Source of the DNA: Sphingobacterium cavernae
GTDB lineage: Bacteria; Bacteroidota; Bacteroidia; Sphingobacteriales; Sphingobacteriaceae
Assembly (NCBI RefSeq): GCF_008520265.1
Contig: NZ_VIQM01000025.1
Span: 186,001-250,000, forward strand
DNA length: 64,000 bases
Reading direction: 5' to 3'
The notes under the pieces were generated by a model, which was given only the letters and a program-made list of their open reading frames with translations, had not been told where the DNA came from and made no database searches. The position numbers and the translations under genes are program-made. Below, in pieces: positions 57,015 through 64,000 of this stretch. The number at the start of each line of letters is the position of its first letter. The stretch's first letter is position 1.

Positions 57015-58463
57015 TTAGTCCATAGGTTTAGTCAAAAACTCAGGATCTTGCGAAGCCATCTCGTCAAATTCGCCTTCCCATTTGGACACTACAACAGTAG
57101 CCAAACAGTTACCAATCACATTTACTGAAGTTCGTGCCATATCCATTAATTCATCAATACCCAATATCGCAGCAATAACGAATGTCGGCAAACCAAACTG
57201 ATCTGCAGTAGCAATCAATACGATCAATGATGCACGAGGTACAGCAGCTACACCTTTGGATGTAATCATTAAGGTAAATGCAATCATTAATTGCTGACCA
57301 ATGCTAAGATCAATTCCTGCCGCTTGTGCAACGAATATTGATGCCAATGAAAGATACAACGATGTTCCATCCAAATTGAAACTATATCCTGTCGGAATTA
57401 CAAAAGACACAACTTTCCGCGGCACACCAAAACGTTCCATATTTTCCATTGCCTTTGGTAATGCAGCATCCGAACTTGTCGTTGCAAATGCAATTGACAC
57501 TGGTTCTTTTATAGCTTCAATAAACTTCTTTAGAGGAACCTTCAAGTATAAAGCAATTGGCAATAAAATTAAAAACAAGAAAGCTAACAGCGCGATATAC
57601 AAACTCATTAACAGCATAAATAAGTTCTTGAGTATGTCTACCCCGAGATGACCTACGGTATAAGCCATCGCTGCTCCAACGCCGATTGGCGCAAAAAGCA
57701 TGACCAAATTCGTGAACTTAAACATGGCTTCAGAAAGACTTTCGGTAAAATCAACTAAAGGTTTCCGCTTTTTTTCCTCTACCATAGCCAATCCAATACC
57801 AAATAACACACCGAAAATTACAATCTGCAAAACCTTGTTTTCATACACAGATTTAACAATGTTCTCCGGAAATGTATCACGCACAAACGCATTAAATTTA
57901 TACACCCAATGCACATTTTCACTTATATGTGTAAGTGCTTTTTCGTCAGCAGCTGATACCGCCGAGGTAGTTGGCAGTTCTTCATGCGGCATATTTGCTA
58001 CATCTATGCCAACACCTGCTTCTGTGATATTAATAACCGCAAGTCCAATAAAAATCGCACAGGTCGTAGCGCAGAAAAAATACAACATTGATTTCCAAGC
58101 CATACGTCCAACTGACTTTAAGTCAGAATGTCCCGCAATACCAAAAACTAATGTTGCAAATAAGATTGGCCCTACAATGGTCTTTACCAACTTAATGAAT
58201 CCCTGACTAAGGGGCTGCATTGAGATTGCCAAATTAGGAAAATCCAAGCCCACAAACACTCCTAACACCAAACAGGTCAATATCCAAGTTGTCAAATTGC
58301 GACGAACTAAAGCATTCAATGTCAACACAGCAGCTGAAATCCATCGAACCGCTACCATAACATCTGGAGAAAACGCAACTAGATTAAATTCGTACAATAA
58401 GGTGATAATAATGGCAATGGTTATCGTAATCAGCATTACATAACCTACGTTCTTTTTTGACAT
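57015..58463 (-). CDS. Dicarboxylate/glutamate:cation symporter (DctA/GltP family)
   Basis: A 482-residue carrier with about eight membrane spans and two re-entrant loops. IAFATTSSDAALPKAME carries the serine-rich loop of the family, VIPTGYSFNLDGTSLYL is the second signature, and LMITSKGVAAVPRASLIVL the third. It imports C4-dicarboxylates or acidic amino acids with sodium or protons. It is followed by the terminator with the intron behind it. The exact substrate cannot be read off. Confidence 0.92.
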   Translation of the reverse strand: MSKKNVGYVMLITITIAIIITLLYEFNLVAFSPDVMVAVRWISAAVLTLNALVRRNLTTWILTCLVLGVFVGLDFPNLAISMQPLSQGFIKLVKTIVGPILFATLVFGIAGHSDLKSVGRMAWKSMLYFFCATTCAIFIGLAVINITEAGVGIDVANMPHEELPTTSAVSAADEKALTHISENVHWVYKFNAFVRDTFPENIVKSVYENKVLQIVIFGVLFGIGLAMVEEKKRKPLVDFTESLSEAMFKFTNLVMLFAPIGVGAAMAYTVGHLGVDILKNLFMLLMSLYIALLAFLFLILLPIALYLKVPLKKFIEAIKEPVSIAFATTSSDAALPKAMENMERFGVPRKVVSFVIPTGYSFNLDGTSLYLSLASIFVAQAAGIDLSIGQQLMIAFTLMITSKGVAAVPRASLIVLIATADQFGLPTFVIAAILGIDELMDMARTSVNVIGNCLATVVVSKWEGEFDEMASQDPEFLTKPMD

Positions 58464-58520
58464 TTAGTAGAATTTTAATGTTCAACAAAAATATAAAAAT
58501 ACCTAAGTAACACAAACAAA

Positions 58521-58548
58521 AAAGGCACGATTAGTTAATCGTGCCTTT
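58521..58548 (-). terminator. Terminator after the ferredoxin gene
   Basis: Arms AAAGGCACGATTA and TAATCGTGCCTTT with a 2-base loop. On the minus strand the second T run follows, ending the ferredoxin transcript before the symporter. Confidence 0.85.
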
Positions 58549-58570
58549 AAATAAAATACTTATATACATG

Positions 58571-58921
58571 CTACTCAGAGTGTAACCAAGCTTTCTTAGC
58601 TAATAATTCTTCTTCTGATTCTACCACATCCTCATCCTCTACACAACAATCTACAGGACATACAGCTGCACATTGTGGCTCATCATGGAAACCAACACAC
58701 TCTGTACATTTGTCAGAAACAATATAGTAAACCTCGTCAGATACAGCATCTTGAGATGCAGAAGCATCAATCGTAACACCGTCACCGAAGTCAATCACAC
58801 CATCCAAAGACGTTCCATCTGAAAATTTCCAAGGAACACCAGCATCATATATCGCATTATTTGGACATTCAGGCTCACAAGCCCCACAATTAATGCATTC
58901 GTCAGTAATTTTTATCGCCAT
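58571..58921 (-). CDS. Dicluster [4Fe-4S] ferredoxin, Alvin type
   Basis: A 116-residue electron carrier with two cluster motifs: [12 protein letters not shown] near the start and [18 protein letters not shown] in the second half, where the long Cys-x2-Cys-x8-Cys spacing is the Allochromatium (Alvin) type. Between them is an acidic stretch of about 45 residues ([20 protein letters not shown]), typical of the version found in Bacteroidetes. It is cytosolic. It is divergent from the acyl-CoA reductase gene. Confidence 0.93.
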   Translation of the reverse strand: MAIKITDECINCGACEPECPNNAIYDAGVPWKFSDGTSLDGVIDFGDGVTIDASASQDAVSDEVYYIVSDKCTECVGFHDEPQCAAVCPVDCCVEDEDVVESEEELLAKKAWLHSE

Positions 58922-59086
58922 TTATAACCTCACAATTATAATAAATAAACTAATTTTGTAACGTCAAAAGTAAAAATCGAATTTGAACTTTCATAATAAA
59001 AGTATACAAATCTAGTAGGCTTTCTACTTATTTGACAAAACAAAGATAAAGCAAAAAATTATCAGAATTATTCTAAATAACATATT

Positions 59087-60100
59087 TTGACAAAGAACGA
59101 TAGAATTAAGGCATTTGAAAAGTTGGGAGAATGGATGCTCCAATTGGATCAAGACACTATTTGGCGCATCGAAAGCATTCAGAATCGTAACCCTTGGTAT
59201 ACAAAAGAAAACGTATTAAAACAGTTTCAAGCATTGGGACAAAATCTTAATACGGATAAACTAGAGGCTTGGACTGCTCCTTATAACGTAACAAATACTT
59301 CAAAAGTTGTAGGATTAATATTAGCAGGAAATATTCCGTTGGTTGGCTTTCACGATGTACTTTCTACATTAATTCTAGGTTTTACAGCACAAATCAAACT
59401 TTCTTCGGATGATGCAGGCTTAAGTACACTTGTTTTGAATAAGCTTATGGAAATCGAACCTCGCTTCCAAAATCAAATTCAGATCGTTGAACGTTTAGCG
59501 AATTTTGATTTGGTTATTGCGACTGGCTCTAATAATACCGCGCGTTATTTTGAATACTATTTTGGTAAAAAACCTCATATTATTCGCAAAAACAGAAACT
59601 CCATTGCGGTATTAACTGGCGAAGAAAATAGTGAACAATTATCCAAGTTAGGCGATGATATATTCGATTATTTCGGATTAGGTTGTCGTTCGGTTTCCAA
59701 AATATTTATCCCGAAAGAATACCCTATAGCTACATTCTTCGAAGCAATCGAACAATATAGCCCTATACGAGATCATTACAAATACAACAACAATTACGAC
59801 TACAATAAATCAATCTATTTGGTAAATGGAGACAAGCATTACGATAATGGATTTTTGTTATTGAAGAAAGATGAAAACATAGCTTCACCTTTGGCGGTAA
59901 TTTTTTATCAAGAATATGAAAGCCTTTCTGAGGTAGAGGATTACATCAATTCACGTCAAGAAAATATTCAATGCGTGACTTCCATCGCTTCATTAAATAT
60001 TGAAACTCCCCTATTTTCATTAGGTGGCAGCCAGTGTCCAGCGCTAGATGAGTATGCGGATGGTGTCAATACATTAGAATTTTTGGCAGATAATCAATAA
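59087..60100 (+). CDS. Acyl-CoA reductase (LuxC-like)
   Basis: A 337-residue protein of the LuxC acyl-CoA reductase superfamily: VVGLILAGNIPLVGFHDVL at the start, KLSSDDAGLSTLVLNKLMEI, then the FDYFGLGCRSVSKIFIPKEY segment with the catalytic Cys. The family reduces acyl-CoA to aldehyde with NADPH. There is no ATG before residue 17; I take the TTG at 59087, which is the first in-frame start after a stop codon. The protein would be about 337 residues with it. Its role in this organism is not known. Confidence 0.78.
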   Translation: MTKNDRIKAFEKLGEWMLQLDQDTIWRIESIQNRNPWYTKENVLKQFQALGQNLNTDKLEAWTAPYNVTNTSKVVGLILAGNIPLVGFHDVLSTLILGFTAQIKLSSDDAGLSTLVLNKLMEIEPRFQNQIQIVERLANFDLVIATGSNNTARYFEYYFGKKPHIIRKNRNSIAVLTGEENSEQLSKLGDDIFDYFGLGCRSVSKIFIPKEYPIATFFEAIEQYSPIRDHYKYNNNYDYNKSIYLVNGDKHYDNGFLLLKKDENIASPLAVIFYQEYESLSEVEDYINSRQENIQCVTSIASLNIETPLFSLGGSQCPALDEYADGVNTLEFLADNQ

Positions 60101-60147
60101 AAGTTAAATATTAGCGTTTGAGTGATACGCAATTGGTAAAAAATTCT

Positions 60148-60155
60148 AACTTTGT
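60148..60155 (+). promoter_or_regulatory. Possible -7 box ahead of the small conserved gene and ftsE
   Basis: TAACTTTG matches TAnnTTTG and ends 5 bases before the ATG, which would give a transcript with almost no leader. No TTTG at the normal distance is visible. Confidence 0.4.
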
Positions 60156-60160
60156 TATCT

Positions 60161-60364
60161 ATGTATGTAATAAAAGTAAAAGGTGTAGCTAAAATCCCTG
60201 ATTATGTGCAATTGCGTGATGATGCATTTACTTTATTGGCATATTTCAGAGTTGATAGACCTGACAAATCTTTAGTTAAAATTGGTCTGGAAGACAAAGC
60301 TGAAGAAATCATGAAAATTGTTCAAGAGTTACCTTTTGGTCAAATTAAAAAAATTGAACTTTAA
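60161..60364 (+). CDS. Small conserved protein, 67 residues, upstream of ftsE
   Basis: Starts MYVIKVKGVAKIPDYVQLRD and ends with LPFGQIKKIEL. It is soluble and basic-acidic mixed, with no recognised catalytic set. I recall near-identical small proteins beside ftsE in other Bacteroidetes, sometimes under a misleading enzyme name, so I do not give a function. It is 5 bases ahead of ftsE and surely co-transcribed. The ATG at 60161 is chosen over an upstream in-frame start at 60152. Confidence 0.72.
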   Translation: MYVIKVKGVAKIPDYVQLRDDAFTLLAYFRVDRPDKSLVKIGLEDKAEEIMKIVQELPFGQIKKIEL

Positions 60365-60369
60365 TATAA

Positions 60370-61050
60370 ATGGCAAGCAATACAGTTATACGTCTTAAAA
60401 ACGTAGATATATACCAACAAAAACATTTAGTCCTTTCGAATGTCAATTTAGAAATTGGAAATGGTGAATTCCTTTACTTAATCGGTCAATCGGGATCGGG
60501 TAAAAGTTCATTATTGAAAATCATCTATGGCGAACTTCATATCGCCGATGGCGAAGGATTGGTGGCAGGTTTTGATTTGAAAAAATTAAAAGAAAATGAC
60601 GTTCCTTTCTTACGTCGTAAGTTAGGAATCGTATTCCAAGATTTTCACTTATTGAATGACCGTAGCATCGAGAAGAATTTAGAATTTGCTTTGAAAGCAA
60701 CGGGTTGGACAGACAAAAAATTGATCCAAAACAAGATGATTGATGTTTTGGAAAAAGTAGGTTTACGTTCTAAATTGCATAAGATGCCACACGAACTTTC
60801 GGGTGGTGAACAGCAGCGTATCGTAATCGCCAGAGCCTTGTTGAATGACCCTGAGATTATTCTTGCGGATGAGCCTACAGGAAACTTAGACCCATCTACT
60901 TCCGAAGAAATTGTATTGTTGTTACGTGACATTGCTGCATCGGGCACTGCTGTATTGATGGCGACACACGATTACCAAATCATTCGCAACATGCCATCCC
61001 GTATAATAAAAACGGCAGATGGCGCCCTGCACGACAACGTAAGTATATAA
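60370..61050 (+). CDS. ftsE: FtsE-type ABC transporter ATPase
   Basis: A 226-residue ABC ATPase. Walker A GQSGSGKSSLLK, the signature LSGGEQQRIVIARAL, Walker B ILADEPTGNLDP and the His switch MATHDYQII are complete. The size, the short N-terminus and the VFQDFHLLNDRSIEKNLEFAL stretch match FtsE, which with FtsX links septal peptidoglycan hydrolysis to division. There is no ftsX next door. Without FtsX the exact partner is inferred; LolD-type ATPases are the alternative. Confidence 0.85.
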   Translation: MASNTVIRLKNVDIYQQKHLVLSNVNLEIGNGEFLYLIGQSGSGKSSLLKIIYGELHIADGEGLVAGFDLKKLKENDVPFLRRKLGIVFQDFHLLNDRSIEKNLEFALKATGWTDKKLIQNKMIDVLEKVGLRSKLHKMPHELSGGEQQRIVIARALLNDPEIILADEPTGNLDPSTSEEIVLLLRDIAASGTAVLMATHDYQIIRNMPSRIIKTADGALHDNVSI

Positions 61051-61072
61051 ATAAACTGACAAAACTAATGTA

Positions 61073-61123
61073 ATCCGACATTTTGGAAGTGTTGACACAG
61101 CAAACACTGACAAGGTGTCGGAT
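61073..61123. promoter_or_regulatory. Inverted repeat ahead of grpE-dnaJ
   Basis: Outer arms ATCCGACA (61073-61080) and TGTCGGAT (61116-61123) enclose a second imperfect pair, and CTGACA-AGG-TGTCGG (61107-61121) is a near-palindrome by itself. It could be a stress-operator or a terminator of ftsE followed by ATATTTTTAT. It is not the CIRCE element. Confidence 0.45.
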
Positions 61124-61189
61124 ATTTTTATAATGGCAAAATTATTGGTAAAAGTATTTGAGCTATTCAAATATCTAAAAAATAGTGTG

Positions 61190-61732
61190 ATGATGAACGA
61201 AAAAGAGAACATTCAAGACGAGAATTTAGAACAAAACGAAAACAATCAAGAGCAAGAGACGCAGGAAGAAGTTGCTGAATTATCACAAGAAGAGATTCTA
61301 ACGAATCAATTAGCAGAGACAAATGACAGATTTGCGCGTTTGTTTGCTGAATTTGATAATTATAAAAAGCGTACTTCTAAAGAGCGCGTAGAATTGATTT
61401 CAACAGCAGGTGAAAAAGTGATTTCAAAATTATTAACTGTTTTAGATGATTTTGATAGAGCACTGAATGCGATGTCTACAGCGCAAGATGTGGAATCTGT
61501 AAAACAAGGTGTTGAATTAGTTAACAGTAAGTTCAGAAAAATCTTGGAAAACGAAGGTTTGAAAGAAATGAATGTAGTTGGTGAAACGTTCGATGCAGAT
61601 TTTCAAGAAGCAATAACGGCTATTCCTTCCCCATCGGAAGACATGAAAAATAAAGTTATTGATGTGGTGGAAAAAGGTTATACGTTAAATGATAAAGTAA
61701 TCCGTTTCGCGAAAGTGGTAATCGGACAATAA
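61190..61732 (+). CDS. grpE: Nucleotide exchange factor GrpE
   Basis: A 180-residue protein that releases ADP from DnaK. An acidic, Gln/Glu-rich start is followed by the long dimer helix and FAEFDNYKKRTSKERVELI, KVISKLLTVLDDFDRAL and the C-terminal VVEKGYTLNDKVIRFAKVVI, the GrpE signature. The ATG at 61190 (or 61193) is chosen; the open frame extends upstream to 61115, but that part is not family-like. It lies 11 bases ahead of dnaJ. DnaK is not in this window. Confidence 0.93.
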   Translation: MMNEKENIQDENLEQNENNQEQETQEEVAELSQEEILTNQLAETNDRFARLFAEFDNYKKRTSKERVELISTAGEKVISKLLTVLDDFDRALNAMSTAQDVESVKQGVELVNSKFRKILENEGLKEMNVVGETFDADFQEAITAIPSPSEDMKNKVIDVVEKGYTLNDKVIRFAKVVIGQ

Positions 61733-61743
61733 TATAAAATTCG

Positions 61744-62898
61744 ATGTCAAAGAGAGATTATTATGACGTACTTGGTGTCTCACGCCAAGCTGACGCTGCA
61801 GAAATAAAATCGGCATACCGTAAGTTAGCCATTAAGTATCACCCGGACAAAAATCCGGATAATGCGGAAGCAGAGGAAAAATTTAAAGAGGCGGCTGAAG
61901 CTTACGAAGTATTAAGTAATGCGGATAAAAAAGCGCGTTATGATCAATTCGGTCATGCGGGTAATTCTGCTGGATTTGGAGGTGCTGGTGGTGGCATGAA
62001 TATGGATGACATATTCAGCCAATTTGGTGATATTTTTGGTGGTGGTAATCCATTCGAAAGTTTCTTTGGCGGAGGTGGTGGCGGATCACGTGGTGGTCGT
62101 CGTGTGCAAAAAGGCACGAATCTTCGTATTAAAGTCAAATTGACTTTAGAAGAAATTGCCAAAGGCGTCGAGAAAAAAGTTAAAGTAAATAAGCAAATCG
62201 TTTGTAAAACTTGTGATGGCTCTGGTGCAAAAGACAAATCTTCATTCCACACGTGTAAAACATGTGGCGGTGCAGGATCTGTAAGACGCGTAACCAATAC
62301 AATCTTAGGTCAAATGCAAACAACAAGCACTTGTCCTACTTGTAACGGTGAAGGTGTTGAAATCACAGGAAAATGTACAACTTGTCATGGTGATGGTTTA
62401 GAAAGAGGCGAAGAAACAATTTCTATCAACATTCCTGCTGGTGTGAGCGAAGGCATGCAATTGTCGATGAGTGGTAAAGGTAATGCAGCTCCTCGTGGTG
62501 GTATTGCGGGTGACTTGATTATATTAGTTGAAGAAGTGCCTCACGAATCACTAAAACGTGATGGTGTTAACGTGATTTATGATCTATACATCAATTTCGC
62601 TGATGCAGCATTAGGTACAAGTGTTGAAGTTCCGACTATCGATGGTAAGGCTAAAATTAAAATCGATCCAGGAACACAGGGTGGTAAAATATTACGTCTA
62701 AAAGGAAAAGGTATTCCAGAAGTCAATTCTTACCACAAAGGTGATCAATTGATTTATGTGAATATTTGGACACCAAAAGCGGTATCTTCAGAAGAACGTG
62801 AGATCTTAGAAAAACTTAAAGGTTCTTCTAATTTCAAACCACAGCCAGGTAAGAGTGAAAAATCATTCTTCGAAAGAATAAAAGAATACTTCGAGTAA
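61744..62898 (+). CDS. dnaJ: Chaperone DnaJ
   Basis: A 384-residue type I Hsp40. The J domain holds the HPD motif (YHPDKNPDN), then a Gly/Phe-rich linker, the zinc domain with four repeats ([32 protein letters not shown]) and the substrate-binding C-terminal domains. It stimulates the ATPase of DnaK. It is co-transcribed with grpE and ends in a strong terminator. Confidence 0.96.
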   Translation: MSKRDYYDVLGVSRQADAAEIKSAYRKLAIKYHPDKNPDNAEAEEKFKEAAEAYEVLSNADKKARYDQFGHAGNSAGFGGAGGGMNMDDIFSQFGDIFGGGNPFESFFGGGGGGSRGGRRVQKGTNLRIKVKLTLEEIAKGVEKKVKVNKQIVCKTCDGSGAKDKSSFHTCKTCGGAGSVRRVTNTILGQMQTTSTCPTCNGEGVEITGKCTTCHGDGLERGEETISINIPAGVSEGMQLSMSGKGNAAPRGGIAGDLIILVEEVPHESLKRDGVNVIYDLYINFADAALGTSVEVPTIDGKAKIKIDPGTQGGKILRLKGKGIPEVNSYHKGDQLIYVNIWTPKAVSSEEREILEKLKGSSNFKPQPGKSEKSFFERIKEYFE

Positions 62899-62920
62899 GA
62901 ATTATATACATGATTCAATC

Positions 62921-62959
62921 AAAAATCCCTCATAAGCTTGATGCTTTTGAGGGATTTTT
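62921..62959 (+). terminator. Terminator after dnaJ
   Basis: Arms AAAAATCCCTCA and TGAGGGATTTTT, with an inner AAGC/GCTT pair, then TATTTTA. Confidence 0.88.
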
Positions 62960-63104
62960 ATTTTAAAAAAGCTCAAAAAATCTTCTGATAATTCATTCTT
63001 AAATCAAATAGTGTTATTTCCCTACATGCAAATGAGACATTAATTTTACATTAAAGCATTGACTTATTAGATGTTAATATTATATTTTTATAAAAACCTA
63101 TCTT

Positions 63105-64000
63105 ATGAGACATTCACGTAAAGATTTTCTGTACTCTTTGAGTATGTTAGCAGCTGGTGCAGCGATGACGAGCCCTTTAATTGGATTTTCACAATCTAAA
63201 AAACTTAAAGTCGCATTGGTCGGAACTGGAATCCGAGGAATTACATTTTGGGGCAAAAGATTAATTGAGCAATACAAGGATAAATTAGAATTTGTCAGTT
63301 TGTCCGATTCGAATCCTGGCCGATTAAAGTATGCTAAATCGTATATGGGTGTAAGTTGCAATACGTATACTGATTTTGACAAAATGTTACTTGATCAGAA
63401 GCCAGACTTAGTAATTGTGTGTACAAAAGATTCCAATCACGATGAATTCATTGTCAAAGGGTTAGATTTTGGTTGCGATGTGCTTACCGAAAAACCATTG
63501 ACTACTGATGAAAAAAAATGCCAAAGAATAATTGATGCGGAAAAAAGGTCCAATAAAAAATTGATCGTAGGCTTCAACTACAGATGGGGACCTTATATGA
63601 CAAAAATAAAGGAACTCATTCAAAATGGCGCTATTGGCGATATCACATCCGTTGATTTTAATTGGTATCTCAATGTACATCATGGGGCATCCTATTTCCG
63701 AAGATGGCACGGATTGATGAATGAAGGAGGCTCATTGTGGGTGCACAAAGCAACACATCACTTCGACTTATTGAACTGGTGGCTGGATTCTGATCCTGAA
63801 GAAGTTTTTGCGTATGGTTCATTAGAACATTATGGAAAAAACGGACCTTTTAGAGGTACAAACTGTCGATCCTGTGCACACAAAACTTCATGTAAATATT
63901 ATTGGGATATTACGAAGTCCAATCAAGATATGAGATTGTACGTGGATAATGAAAAACATGACGGTTATTTCAGAGACGGATGTGTATACAGAAATGAGAT
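63105..64000 (+). CDS. Exported Gfo/Idh/MocA-family oxidoreductase (cut by window edge)
   Basis: The first 298 codons of a longer gene; the window ends inside it. A leader with a twin-arginine-like start (RHSRKDFLYSLSMLAAG) precedes the NAD-binding fold (VALVGTGIRGITFWGKRL), LVIVCTKDSNHDEF, CDVLTEKPLTTDE with the Lys and the catalytic-region HKATHHFDLLNWW. The Cys-rich part NCRSCAHKTSCKYYW is typical of the Bacteroidetes subgroup. The family oxidises sugars or inositol with a bound cofactor; many of these secreted members act on glycan ends. It is partial on the right. Confidence 0.85.
   Translation, partial: MRHSRKDFLYSLSMLAAGAAMTSPLIGFSQSKKLKVALVGTGIRGITFWGKRLIEQYKDKLEFVSLSDSNPGRLKYAKSYMGVSCNTYTDFDKMLLDQKPDLVIVCTKDSNHDEFIVKGLDFGCDVLTEKPLTTDEKKCQRIIDAEKRSNKKLIVGFNYRWGPYMTKIKELIQNGAIGDITSVDFNWYLNVHHGASYFRRWHGLMNEGGSLWVHKATHHFDLLNWWLDSDPEEVFAYGSLEHYGKNGPFRGTNCRSCAHKTSCKYYWDITKSNQDMRLYVDNEKHDGYFRDGCVYRNE

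Noticed and set aside
61115..61189. Longer grpE with a start at 61115
   Set aside because: The added residues are hydrophobic and not GrpE-like, and they overlap the inverted repeat.
61060..61190. CIRCE element ahead of grpE
   Set aside because: The known CIRCE arms (TTAGCACTC and GAGTGCTAA) are not present; only different TGACA/TGTC repeats are seen.
1..64000. CRISPR arrays, tRNA or rRNA genes
   Set aside because: No regularly spaced repeats and no cloverleaf or rRNA sequence were noticed on either strand by eye.

Overview
The window looks like a chromosomal segment of a low-GC member of the Bacteroidetes, most likely Sphingobacteriaceae or a close relative; this is inferred from gene content and style, not from a database search. 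Supporting signs are Bacteroidetes-type promoter boxes (TAnnTTTG), PKD/OmpA/CHAT surface proteins, an ECF sigma/FecR/DUF4302 locus, a tRNA-guanine transglycosylase without the usual zinc cysteines, a short SRP RNA, and many tail-to-tail gene pairs separated by near-perfect bidirectional terminators. I see no tRNA, rRNA, CRISPR array or replication origin.

Layout. 0-6.5 kb: a cell-envelope cluster made of a PKD/beta-barrel protein, a TPR-CHAT (caspase-like) lipoprotein directly downstream, and a convergent OmpA-family protein. 6.6-17.7 kb: housekeeping genes (ilvE, an NTF2-like secreted protein, a frameshifted mscS, miaA, a pRiA4b ORF3-like protein, a CCA-adding-type nucleotidyltransferase, pdxA, rsmA, an FAD monooxygenase, a 2-hydroxyacid dehydrogenase, a UbiA-like membrane protein). 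17.8-22.7 kb: acs, then an esterase-type lipoprotein gene broken by a complete 1677-bp IS of the IS1634 type, flanked by a 284-bp direct duplication of the host gene. 22.8-28.5 kb: a complete seven-gene Mrp Na+/H+ antiporter operon. 28.6-46.7 kb: housekeeping and envelope genes (EamA, LptF/G, tgt, a glycosyltransferase, rsmG, dprA, an MHS-type MFS transporter with a small membrane partner, the SRP RNA ffs, accD, an AAA ATPase, a MerR regulator, a phosphodiesterase, a TrmN6-like methylase, mutS, mtgA). 46.7-48.5 kb: a decaying sigma/FecR/DUF4302 locus with a nonsense codon in the sigma gene, a deletion joining the FecR head to a DUF4302 tail, and two more lesions. 48.5-54.9 kb: a lactonase, a SurA-type chaperone, an NTF2-like protein, cysS and der. 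55.0-56.9 kb: a group II intron sitting directly behind the terminator of a dicarboxylate/glutamate symporter gene, with a frameshifted reverse transcriptase. 57.0-64.0 kb: the symporter, a dicluster ferredoxin, an acyl-CoA reductase, ftsE, grpE-dnaJ, and a Gfo/Idh/MocA oxidoreductase cut by the window edge.

How parts work together. The seven mrp genes form one translationally coupled complex. rsmA, the monooxygenase and the 2-hydroxyacid dehydrogenase are packed as an operon. grpE and dnaJ are co-transcribed behind an inverted repeat that may be a stress operator. The most distinctive biology is the IS with its very long target duplication, the terminator-targeted intron, the scar of a lost outer-membrane uptake locus, and the surface PKD-barrel plus CHAT pair, which is the best candidate for an undescribed system. 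Several genes carry single-base lesions (mscS, the esterase, the intron RT, DUF4302). These could be real decay or consensus errors in the assembly.
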